A DNA stretch of 64,000 nt from Phytopythium helicoides (taxonomy: Eukaryota > Oomycota > Peronosporomycetes > Pythiales > Pythiaceae): positions 62,001-126,000 of the forward strand of contig JANFNE010000036.1 in NCBI GenBank assembly GCA_024867545.1. Direction: 5' to 3'. Made by a program: the position numbers and the translations under genes. Below, one piece after another: positions 54,980-64,000 of this stretch (the first letter of the stretch is position 1; each line of letters begins with the position of its first letter). The notes beneath the pieces are model-generated. The model was given only the letters and a program-made list of their open reading frames with translations. It had not been told where the DNA came from and did not search any database.

Positions 54980-56601
54980 TCAAGCCGACTTCTTCTTGAT
55001 TGTGAACACACCCACGCCGAGAACGTTCTTGACCTCCCAAACGACCGTCACAACAATGTGCACGTAGGCTGCTAGCGACAGGAAGAAGAATTCCTTGAGC
55101 AGCACGCCTTCGTTGACTAGCATCGTAGATTCCTTCAAGCATACAGAAGCCGCAGTGTGCTGCAACGTAGAAGATTGGCACCAGCGTCTTGCGGAACGGA
55201 TGGTACTCTTCACCGCACAAATGCGCCAGCATCAAGTGAAGCTGTGCGTTCACGAGTTTGAATGTCATGATCTAAAGAACAAATTCGCCAATCGGAGTTA
55301 GCAGAAAACATACCACAAGCTTGCTGTTCAGGAGGCCGAGCATCCAGAGGAACATGCGCGGGTAGGCTGTGAAGATGTCCGTCGGCGAAAACAGCGCCCA
55401 GAGACCAGCCATGACATTGAGGATCACAAACGGCACCAGACGCGTGAACGCGACGAAAATGGAGTCCTTGCGCAGACGGACCGCGCGCCAAACGTTGACA
55501 GTGCTGTCAAAACAATACAATACAAAATATCAGTCTTCAGCACCACGTTGCTTTGAACATCAAACGACGATACGCACTTGGTAAGGAGCGTTCCGGCCGT
55601 GCCAATGACCGTCGCAAGCACAAACAGCGTGTTGTTCTGGATCCCCGGGACCAGCTCATTGAACCAGATATGTCGTCCGTAAAACGTCGTGAGCAGCTTC
55701 ATCGCAACACCAATGAGATGCCCTCCGTCGGGCCGTTCAGGATCGGCAGCTCCAGCGTGCCGCAGTAGTACCTACGCCAGTCCAGGTCAGTACGCCTTCT
55801 TCTAAAGCATCCGTGACGGTATTTCGAGCAACTTACTCCTCCCACGTCGCAAAGATGAAGGTGAAGTGCGCGCTGAGCACGAACGCGAGCGTCTTCCAGC
55901 TCGTGCCGAGCTGCACGGTGCACGCCATGGTGAGCGTGCCGACGGTCACGTTGAGCGCATCGCAGCCGTGATCGAAGAGTAGCCCGAGCGGCGAGGACGA
56001 TCCCGTGCGGCGCGCCTGCTTGCCGTCGAGGTTGTCGAGCGTCTGGTAGGCGAAGAGCGCGAATGCCGCGAACGCGTACAGCCACGCGGGCGCCTCTCCC
56101 TCTAGGAACGGGCAGTAGTAGAAGAAGAGCGCGTGCGAGACGCCGACGACAATGAGTCCCATGAGCGTGATCTGCGTAGATTCCAACGAGGGTTAGTCAT
56201 GCGAGATTCCGCGTGTCCGGAGAGGGACACGGAGGCTCCACCATCTCCCCTCCCGTCCCCCTCGTCCTCAACAGCCAGCAGTCACAGACGCCACGCACCA
56301 GGTTGGGGGCGAGCCACCGCGGCAGCAGCTCGACCAGCGCGTTGTTCATGGGCGTGAGCACATGCTTGTAGATGAGCGAGTGGTCCGTGCCGTGGTACTC
56401 GTACGTGCGCAGCTTCTCGGATGCCTCGAACGACACGTACTTGCCGAAGTACGTCGACTTGCCGTCCACGATCGACCGGTGGCGCACGCGCTTGGCCAGC
56501 GCCGCCTGAAGCTCGCGCTCCTCCTCAGCCGCCGCCGCCGTCGCCTGCTCCGGCTCCGGCTGCTGCCGGTGCAGCTCCACGCGCGTCGAGCTCGGAGCCA
56601 T
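54980..56601 (-). CDS. CDP-alcohol phosphatidyltransferase (ethanolamine/choline phosphotransferase), two frameshifts
   Basis: Five exons (minus): 56601-56299, 56171-55837, 55771-55578, 55503-55314 and 55271-54980; introns 127, 65, 74 and 42 bp. The CDP-alcohol phosphotransferase motif DNLDGKQARRTGSSSPLG with the following DHGCDALN is complete (D-G-x2-A-R-x8-G-x3-D-x3-D). PNLITLMGLIVVG precedes it, and YYCGTLELPILNGPTEG and several membrane helices follow. Apparent one-base errors occur near 55713 (missing base before IGVAMKLLTTFYG) and near 55131 (extra base before TMLVNEGVLL). The C-terminus FTIKKKSA carries a dilysine-like ER signal. Function expected: final step of phosphatidylethanolamine or phosphatidylcholine synthesis in the ER; substrate choice cannot be read from sequence. 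Confidence 0.85.
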
Positions 56602-57066
56602 GCTGTCTCCGCCTGTCTCGATCTCGAATGAGACGATGGCGCGACTGGTTCGCCGTGTTGGGGGTACGCGGTATACTGAACCCAAGTCAAACGCGGATGT
56701 TGACGCCCATATCCTGGGAGGTTCCGAAAAAGCGTAGCCATACCCCCTGCGAGGCGCGATAGGGTAAGATCTTTTACAGCTTGCCATTGGCCAAAACATC
56801 GTGATGATGACGCCTCTGCGCGCTTCCATTGGCTCAAATGCGAAATTCTCCCCCCGCCCCCTCTCTCTTCCACCAAAACCAGTTCATGTCGCAGGAAGGT
56901 CGCGCGAGCGCCAGCATCGCCTTTCGCGGGGTGTCGCCGCATTCTCCGCGTTTCCCCAAGGCGCCACTAGCGGAACGCTTGAAGCGCGGCTCTCTCCCTC
57001 GTGGCAGCCAGCCCACTGCCGCCCTCTCCATACTCGGCGCAAGTCAAACGCGCGGCGTCCCCCTCC
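56602..57066. promoter_or_regulatory. Divergent promoter, phosphotransferase / Ulp1-type protease
   Basis: 465 bp lie between divergent start codons. Several long frames cross the gap but none has an ATG in a convincing context or a recognisable domain. Confidence 0.35.
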
Positions 57067-57901
57067 ATGCGCGTCCGCAGCCGCGCGCAGATGCAGCAGC
57101 ACGTGCGGCGCGGCGTCAAGCGCCGCCGACAGGAGAGCGGCGGCCTGTCGCTGCTGCAGGCGGCCGTGGCGCCCGAGGAAGACGCGCTGTCGGAGTCGTC
57201 GTGGCTCTCGGGCACGCTCATCGACCTGGCGCTCTGGCGCCTCGCGCAGCTGTACCCAGGCGTGCATTTCTTGCCCACGGCGTTCTTCCACCTGCACTTG
57301 GAGAGTCGGGAGCGCCGCAGGAGGAAGGGCTCGCGCTCGGCAGACGCGCAGCCGGACGACGACGAGGATGACCAGGTGCGCGACATTTTGGGCAGGCAGG
57401 TCGACTACGCGAGCGACACGCCCATCGTGTTCATCGTCAACGTCGGACACATCCACTGGAACCTATTCCGAGTCACGCTGGCCCCCGAGCCAAGCTGGAG
57501 CTGTTCGAGCCCATGGGGTGCGTTGGATCGTTTGCCTGGGACAAGTTGAAGTCGTGGTCACTGACGATGATTGGCGACACAGACGACTAGCGACGCGCGC
57601 GGGCATCTCGTACAGATCGGTGCCGCGCGCAGTCATCGAGTGGCTGGAGCGCTGCTTCCCGCAGCACGGTAGCTGGCTGGCGCGCACCGAGAGTGCCATT
57701 ACGCGTGCGCACCAGGTCACAGGCTTTGACTGCGGCATCGCTTGTCTGCTGTACGCCGACAAGTGCGGTCGCGGCGAGAGCGTCGAGCAGATCAACGCGC
57801 AGACCAACCAGCACGCCATCACGTTGTTCCGCAACCAGCTGCGTGCTCAGCTGCTAGCGGAGCAAAGCGGTGCAGACGGCAGCGGTCGGCGCTCCGAGTA
57901 G
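57067..57901 (+). CDS. Ulp1/SENP-type SUMO protease (C48), one frameshift
   Basis: Exons 57067-57517 and 57583-57901, intron 65 bp (GTGCGT donor, CTGAC branch). Start chosen at ATG 57067, as the upstream frame begins with GTG. C48 features: SGTLIDLALWRLAQLYPGVHF, the catalytic His region VNVGHIHWNLFRV, LFEPMG, SYRSVPRAVIEWLERCFP, and the catalytic Cys in HQVTGFDCGIACLLYADKC. Homology shifts frame once near 57487 (GAG[G]CC: LAPE in one frame, AKLELFEP in the next), fitting a missing base. Function: processing of SUMO-like precursors or removal from targets. The N-terminal adaptor region is short. Confidence 0.82.
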
Positions 57902-58345
57902 ACCCCAGCCACCAGCGTGGTGTTGAGCCAACAGTAGTTTGTAGTGAGATGTGTTGCTGGCAGAGAGCCATGCATCAAACGAGAGCAGTGTGTGGTGTTG
58001 ATGTGTGCGCGGAAGAGCCCTCGTGCCTAAAATACTACCAACGCCTTCCAACAGCTCGAGAAGTCTGCTCTTTATACAGCAAAAACCGACTGCTTGTGGA
58101 GCTATATCAGGTTTCTGGTTTCACTCGCCATCGCACAATTAACGAAGTCGCAGCTTTATGTTGATGTGTAATGCCGGTATTTTTGGAGCTTGCGCTGCAA
58201 CTTGCTCATGCTTGCTGGTTGTGCCTAAATAGATGGTCGAGCGGTTAGCCAGCTCGTACACTCAGGTTTTGCAGGCGTCGAAATGTGCCCACTGTGCATT
58301 TGGAAACCTCATCAACACTATTGAAGGAGCACACAACAAAGGACA
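57902..58345. other. Gap before FZR1
   Basis: This 444-bp stretch should hold the terminator of the protease gene and the promoter of the CDH1/FZR1 gene on the same strand. No gene or repeat is recognised. Confidence 0.4.
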
Positions 58346-60491
58346 ATGCTGCCACCACTCGCGACGACCTCACCAGAAATTCACCACCGATACGAGGCTC
58401 GCCTTTCAAAATATGAGACTGCTCAGGAATCGGCAAACAGATCTCCAGCCTTCCTCATCGCACTTCCCGACGGTGAGTTTTCGGGTGGATATGAACCGAA
58501 GGAAATGAATTCTAACTGCAGTGAGATTAGGACCAAGCACATCTACAGCGACCGATTCATCCCGTCACGTGTTGGGACTAAGCTTGATGCAGGTTTCGAA
58601 CTGACCTCCCCTACTCGATACGGGTAAGAGACCGCCTAGCTTGTGATCTCCGTTGTTGAACCTGTTAGAGCTTACACGAAAATTGATCCCGCAGCCAACA
58701 GAATAACCAAAACCACCACGGCAACATTACTGCAGGGTTTCCGCAGTCATCATTTCTGCAGCCGAGCATCGCCACACCGTCAAATCCTACAAGCTCCGCA
58801 ATGCCTTCCACAGCATCCGGCTCAAAAACGCTGCGACCTCCTACGTCAAGAGCGTCGTACTCAATGCTTCTGAAGAGCGAGTTGTTGGGTATCCACCCTT
58901 CAGACAATTCGCGTACAGCAGGTGCTCCTCCATCTTCATCCGCTTCATCTTTTGTGTCATCAGCCTACGACTCGCCAGTACGTTCATGGAGCAGTCTGGC
59001 TAGCGCAGCCTCAACCGACAGCAGTAGGGCATTGTCACCATTACGGCCGTCAACCGCGAGAACTCCATCAAAAACTGAGGTTCTTCGACCAGGATGCAGT
59101 GCATCAAACAACCTCCTCAGGTTCAAGGCTCCTCGACAGTCGATTCACGACGAGGTCAAGACATCAATGTCTGTGTTTGGAGGTGGAGTGGGAGGCGGAT
59201 CCCGCATGCGTTCGTTGTACGGGTCGGCTGAAGATGTTGAGCCTGAGCCACGACGAAAGATTGCTCGCACTCCATTCAAAGTGCTGGATGCACCAGCATT
59301 GCAGGATGACTTTTACCTAAACCTTGTAGACTGGTCGGCGTCGAATGTTGTGGCCGTTGGACTTGGAGCCAGCGTGTTCCTGTGGAGTGCATGCACGAGC
59401 AAAGTGACCAAGCTGTGTGATCTGAGCGAAGTCGGGGCAAATGGAGCTGGCGACACAGTCACATCGGTCGCCTGGAGCCAACGTGTACGCAAATATGTTT
59501 TCGAGACGTTTGGCGGTCATGACTAACTGTGTGGGAATGCTGCAGGGCGGATACCTCTCTATCGGTACGAACAGCGGCGACGTGCAGCTCTGGGACGTCA
59601 CTGCAGGCAAGAAAGTGCGCACCATGCCGTAAGCACTCATCAGAATTGACCTTTACAAAACCAAGGCATCTGATTGACTTACTCGTCTGTGTGCGCAGTG
59701 GCCACGTTGCACGGGTTGGCACGCTTGCCTGGGGGGCGACGGCGCCAGGGACCACTTCATTGCTGGCGTCAGGAAGTCGTGACCGCACTATTTTATTGCG
59801 CGATCCTCGATCATCTGAAGCAATTGTATCTCGACTTGCGGGTCATCGGCAAGAAGTATGCGGGCTCAAGTGGTCCTTCGACGGCAAGCAGCTAGCATCA
59901 GGCGGGAATGACAACAAGCTCTGCATTTGGAGTGTGAATGGAGCTCGCGGTGGCATCAATTCAGCCTCTGCTGACTTGCCGCCTTCGACCATGTTGCCAG
60001 TTGCTCGATTCAGCGAGCACACGGCAGCAGTGAAGGCGATCGCGTGGTCTCCACACCAGCATGGGCTTTTGGCATCAGGTGGTGGCACTGCTGACCGTTG
60101 TATCCGTTTCTGGAACACGCAGTCAATGACTGCACTTGGTGCTGTCGACACGGGTTCTCAGGTGTGCAACCTTGTGTGGGCAAAGACCGCCAATGAGGTC
60201 GTGAGCACCCATGGATATTCGCTGAACCAGATCATCGTATGGAAGTATCCGAGTATGGACAAACTCGCGACGCTCACGGGTCACCGACTCCGCGTTTTGT
60301 ATCTGGCCATGTCGCCCGACGGCCAGACGATTGTCACTGGAGCAGGTGACGAAACGTTACGCTTCTGGAACGCATTTCCGAGTGCAAAGTCATCTGGAAG
60401 TCGATGGGCGGCGGGATCGAGTGCAGAACTTAGCGGAAAGCTTGGCAAGGGAGTTGTGCTGCCTCTCGGCATTGGTGGTGAGATCCGGTAA
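58346..60491 (+). CDS. FZR1: CDH1/Fizzy-related activator of the anaphase-promoting complex
   Basis: Exons used: 58346-58623, 58695-59484, 59546-59628 and 59699-60491; introns 71, 61 and 70 bp, about 647 aa. Diagnostic features: C-box DRFIPSR near residue 74, RKIARTPFKVLDAP before the propeller, ALQDDFYLNLVDWS, seven WD40 repeats (for example SGDVQLWDV, ASGSRDRTILLRD, ASGGNDNKLCIW, GAGDETLRFW) and the C-terminal IR tail (GEIR). CDH1 recruits substrates to the APC/C for late mitosis and G1. Within exon 1, 58473-58521 looks like a 49-bp intron (GTGAGT ... TTCTAACTGCAG), but removing it breaks the C-box frame. Either it is retained or a one-base error is present, as in neighbouring genes. Confidence 0.92.
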
Positions 60492-60602
60492 AAATAGTGG
60501 CAGGAAGCAAGCAGGAAACACGATAGAGAAAGGGAAATGATCAGGGGCTTTGTGATTGTTGGTATTACATTCTCGGGCGGTGATAACTTGAGATGAGTGT
60601 GC

Positions 60603-62137
60603 CTACCGCCGCTTGTTGGACGACTTCATGCCTCCACGGCCACTACCACCTCGGCCACCACCACCTCGGCCACCACCACCTCGGCCACCACCTCGACCAC
60701 CACCACGGCCACCACCACCACGACCCTTGTTGTTGCGCTGCTGATGGACGCGTGAGGCCGACTTGTATCGCTTGTTGTCACCTTCATTGTCATCGTCGTC
60801 ATCACCGTCATCGTCGTCATCCCCGCGACGACCACGCTTATTTCCTGCACCCGAATCCTTCATCTCAATCGTGGCCATTCGCTGCGCCTCATTCACGCGC
60901 TCGGACAGCACAAGAACTGTCTCCTCCTCGCACGGGTACGCATCCAGCTTCTTGCCTAGAAGGTGCTCAATGCGCTGGTACAGCTCGACGTCGTACTGCG
61001 TCACGAACGAGACAGCGACACCGGCACGACCAGCACGCGCAGTACGGCCAACACGGTGAATATAGTCCTTGCCGTGCGTCGGGATGTCGTAGTTAAGCAC
61101 GACATCGACGCTGGGGATATCAAGACCACGACTAGCAACGTCCGTGCACACGAGCACATTGCGCGCCTTAGCCTTGAACTTGTTAAGTGCTGCAAGACGA
61201 TTGGGCTGAGTCATCTGCCCGTGCAAGCAAATTGCCTGGAAGCCCAGGTTGCGCAGCATCAGCGTCACCTTCTGCGTGCCATTGCACGTACTGCAGAAAA
61301 TGAGCACCGACTGGCCTGCAACCTCGTTCAGCACGTAAGCGAGGTAACAGTCCTTGAACTTGGCCGGGATGAAGAGATAGTTCTGCTTGAGCGTCTCGGG
61401 CGTGGCGAACTTGTGCGCCGAGACCTCGACCTTGACTGGGCTTCTGCAGCGACGCGCGCTGCAGCTTGGCGACCTTGGACGTCATGGTCGCACTGAAGAG
61501 GAAGGTGCGGCGCTCGCGCGGCATGAGCTGCACGATACGGTTGATCTCTTCCTCGAAATCCATGCTGAGCATGCGGTCAGCCTCATCGAGAACGAGGTAC
61601 TGCATGGTGCGCAGGTTGAATCCCTTGGTGTTCTCTAAGTGGTCGACGAGACGACCTGGCGTGGCGATGACGATGTGCGGCTTGCGCGCGAGCGCCACCT
61701 GCTGCTGCAGCATGTCGATACCACCGACAATGCAGGCCGTCTGCAATCCGATCGTCGCGCCAAGCGCCTCGAACTGCTCGCCGATCTGGTACGCGAGCTC
61801 TCGCGTGGGCGCGAGCACGAGCGCGTACAGGCGCTGCGGGGCGCTGCAGCAGCGTCTGCAGGATGGGCACCACGAAGGCGCCCGTCTTGCCCGAGCCGGT
61901 CTCGGCCAGGCCAATCACATCGCGGCCCTCGAGCGCATGCGGGATGGCCTTCTGCTGGATCTTGCTGGGCTTCTCCCAGCCCAGCGCCGCGATGGCCTCA
62001 CACAGCGCCGAGTCGACGCCAAGCGCCGCGAACGTCGTGTCCTCCAGCACCTCCTCCTCGGCGTCGCTGGACGAGGCCGCGTCCACCTTGGGCTCCTTGG
62101 GCTTCTGCGCCTTCTGCTGCTTCGCTGCGGTCGCCAT
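60603..62137 (-). CDS. DDX47: DEAD-box RNA helicase DDX47/Rrp3, two frameshifts
   Basis: ATG at 62137, single exon. All DEAD-box motifs appear in order: Q motif [14 protein letters not shown], Walker [25 protein letters not shown] ([10 protein letters not shown]), SAT, then [22 protein letters not shown] and [11 protein letters not shown]. The tail is acidic and then made of glycine-rich GGR repeats ([10 protein letters not shown] near 60620-60720). The wording around the motifs fits DDX47/Rrp3, a nucleolar helicase of 18S rRNA processing. Homology shifts frame near 61841 (LLQ[+1][11 protein letters not shown]) and near 61437 (QKP[+1][10 protein letters not shown]), each fitting one extra base. 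It is convergent with FZR1 (111 bp). Confidence 0.9.
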
Positions 62138-62703
62138 GGCTGCTGCGCGAGTCGCTAGCCTCGGAGGAATGGGCCTCGTCGACCTTGCGCTTGGCTCGAT
62201 ACTTCGATTTGGCTGGCTGCTAGTGGCGGTTCATGGTCGGTGGCTGGAAGAGTGCCGCTTCGCGAACTCCATGTAGCTTTTGGTGCGCGTAGCCAACGTG
62301 CGGTTCCCATCGCACACGTCTCATCTCCCGTTCAAGTTCACATTCGAGTGGTTCCCCCATACCTCACATGTCGCGTGCAAACTTGATCGAGTGACTAGCG
62401 TCCGGATAACGCCCGCCAATCCGGACACGTCGATGGTGTGACGGCGGTCCGTGCAACGCCATGATGCATCTCATCTTCGCCCGTCACGCGCGCGACGCTC
62501 CTCTCCAACGGCGGCACTGGACCAGCGGCATCGCCGCGCGCTGCTCGCCTCACTCGCCGACTCGCGCGCTCTCGACCGCTGCCGCTCCGGGCTCCAGGAG
62601 CGCCCAACTCGCCGAGCTTTCGCCGCATTCCCAGAGCGCAAGCGGACGTAGCAACTCGCCGCGATGCTGTCGCCTGCGCTGTCGGGCGCAGGCGCAGAGC
62701 CGC
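62138..62703. promoter_or_regulatory. Divergent promoter DDX47 / SLC26
   Basis: 566 bp lie between the DDX47 ATG (-) and the likely SLC26 ATG near 62704 (+). Frames through it are arginine/serine-rich and lack domains. No gene is supported. Confidence 0.35.
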
Positions 62704-64000
62704 ATGAGCACCACGCCGCGCCGGCTGCACGCGGCCATGCTGGCGCGGCGTCGAGACCGAGAGGGTGACCGAGAGGGAGGAGACGACTGGACCTCGACGC
62801 AACCGAAGCTGGCACGAACATCACCACGCGCGCCACCGCAGCGATGGCGAGACGCTCACGCTGCTCGTGCGCGACGACTCGAGCTCCTCGAGCAGCAAGA
62901 GCGGCGGGAGTCCGCAGAAGGTGTCCGACAGGAGGCAGCCAAATCGCGCACGTCACGAACGCGGTGCTCTACGGTGTCATCAACTCTATCCTGACCATCC
63001 CGTGCATGTACGGCTACGCGGCCATCATCTTCAGCCACCCGGACTTTGCGGCGTTCATGCCGGCGCTCTCCAAGCTCGTGTTGTTTTCCAGCGTTGTGCA
63101 CCAGGTCATGTTCACTCTGCTCAGCTCACTGCCGTTCGCCATCGGGCAAGTGCAAGGATGCAGGGACTCATCTTCCTTAGCGCGATTGCGACGTCCATCT
63201 GCAACTCTCTGGGCGAAGATGCAAGCCTCGAGACCAAGGTCACCACGACGGTTGTCACGATCGGCATTGCCACGGCTGCGCTCGGCGGATGCCTAGTCGC
63301 CATCGGTCGCTTCCGCCTCGCTGGACTCGTCTCGTACCTTCCCATGCCCGTTGTGGGCGGCTACCTCGCGTTCATCGGACTCTTCTGTATGTACGCCGGG
63401 CTTTCGCTCAGCACGGGTCTCGTGATCAACGACTTCTCGTCGCTGCTGCAGATTGTCGAGGATCCACGCGCACTCCTGCTGTGCATTCCTGGCATCTTTG
63501 GTGGCTTGGCGTTCCTGATCGTCTCGCAACGTACAGGAAAACTCATTCGCGCTCCGGCGTGCATTCTTGGCATGCCGCTCGCCTTCTTTGCAATCCTCGC
63601 GCTCACTGGTGTTTCGCTCGAGGATGCTCGTGACTACGGCTGGGTATCGGGTGACGCACCGCCCGCTGGATTCTCCGAGATGTGGAGCCTCTTTGACTTC
63701 TCCCTTGTCCAATGGGGGCAGCTGCCTCGACAGATCACGACGTGGCTCGGCATGGTGTTCGTGGTTGCGTTCTCGTCGTGCCTCGATGTGGCTGCTATTG
63801 AGATGGATATGGGCCGCCAGCTCAACATCAACCACGAACTATCGTCAGTCGGCTGGTCCAATGTGGTTAGCGGACTCCTTGGTGGCTACACGGGCTCGTA
63901 CATCTTCTCACAAACTATCTTCACGTTCGATCACGCACCAACTCGCGCATTGTCGGCATCTGTGTCATCGTGTCGGAATTCGCCATTGTGCTTCTCCCGC
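62704..64000 (+). CDS. SLC26/SulP-type anion transporter, 5' part, several frameshifts
   Basis: Likely start at ATG 62704; the 3' end is outside the window. Recognisable transporter sequence begins near 62945: VLYGVINSILTIPCMYGYAAIIF, then MQGLIFLSAIATSICNS from 63159, FRLAGLVSYLPMPVVGGYLAFIG, LLLCIPGIFGGLAFLIV and ARDYGWVSGDAPPAGF. It ends with FVVAFSSCLDVAAIEMDMGRQ and NVVSGLLGGYTGSYIFSQTIFTF. These are SulP core helices and the typical DxxAIE and GLLGG motifs. Frame changes occur near 62940, near 63155 and near 63929, where the following IVGICVIVSEFAIVLLP is one frame away. The N-terminal 80 codons are too ambiguous to read. Function expected: sulfate or other anion transport, possibly at the vacuole given similarity to SulP proteins of protists. 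Confidence 0.8.

Overview
The window looks like nuclear DNA of an oomycete (stramenopile). Genes are tightly packed on both strands. Introns are short, mostly 55-80 bp, and usually have GT...CTAAC/CTGAC...AG signals. One promoter closely matches the oomycete Inr+FPR core element. The gene set fits as well: a 7TM receptor fused to an inositol-polyphosphate 4-phosphatase, EF-hand and coiled-coil proteins of flagellar type, and nuclear genes for organelle enzymes. Gene models were built by hand from conserved motifs and splice signals. Splice sites are inferred, because no transcript data were available.

Layout. 1-9.8 kb is rich in chromatin and signalling genes: a partial NET-PHD-ePHD protein (-), an AKT/S6K-like AGC kinase, a SMYD-type SET protein and a four-exon Enhancer-of-zeste (PRC2) methyltransferase. 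10.2-12.2 kb holds an intact Fanzor, the eukaryotic TnpB relative (RNA-guided nuclease family), with a hairpin-rich 3' flank that could encode its guide RNA. 12.7-16.5 kb carries an unidentified coiled-coil gene, a NADAR N-glycosidase and EMC4. 16.7-22.4 kb is the GPCR-INPP4 fusion. It is divergent from a legumain protease at 22.6-24.2 kb. The gap between legumain and the convergent UFD2/UBE4 ubiquitin ligase (25.1-28.4 kb) holds about 19 different tandem hairpins bounded by a 14-bp direct repeat. 29.5-51.7 kb carries a PH-domain protein, an EFCAB6-like EF-hand protein, a small coiled-coil protein, PTEN, CWF19L2, a BED/hAT-derived protein, a multi-TM coiled-coil protein, a large helical protein and a disordered protein. 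52-64 kb carries mitochondrial TsaE, an ankyrin protein, COQ2, an ethanolamine/choline phosphotransferase, a Ulp1-type SUMO protease, CDH1/FZR1, DDX47/Rrp3 and a partial SLC26 transporter.

Systems. Three phosphoinositide-pathway components (AKT-like kinase, PTEN, INPP4-coupled receptor) and three chromatin modifiers share the window. This may be coincidence. The two most unusual items are the Fanzor locus and the hairpin array at 24.2-24.9 kb. A technical point matters for readers: from about 54 kb to the end, nearly every conserved gene on either strand has single-base frameshifts, while the large genes in the first 52 kb are intact. The right end is therefore probably lower-quality sequence rather than a run of pseudogenes.
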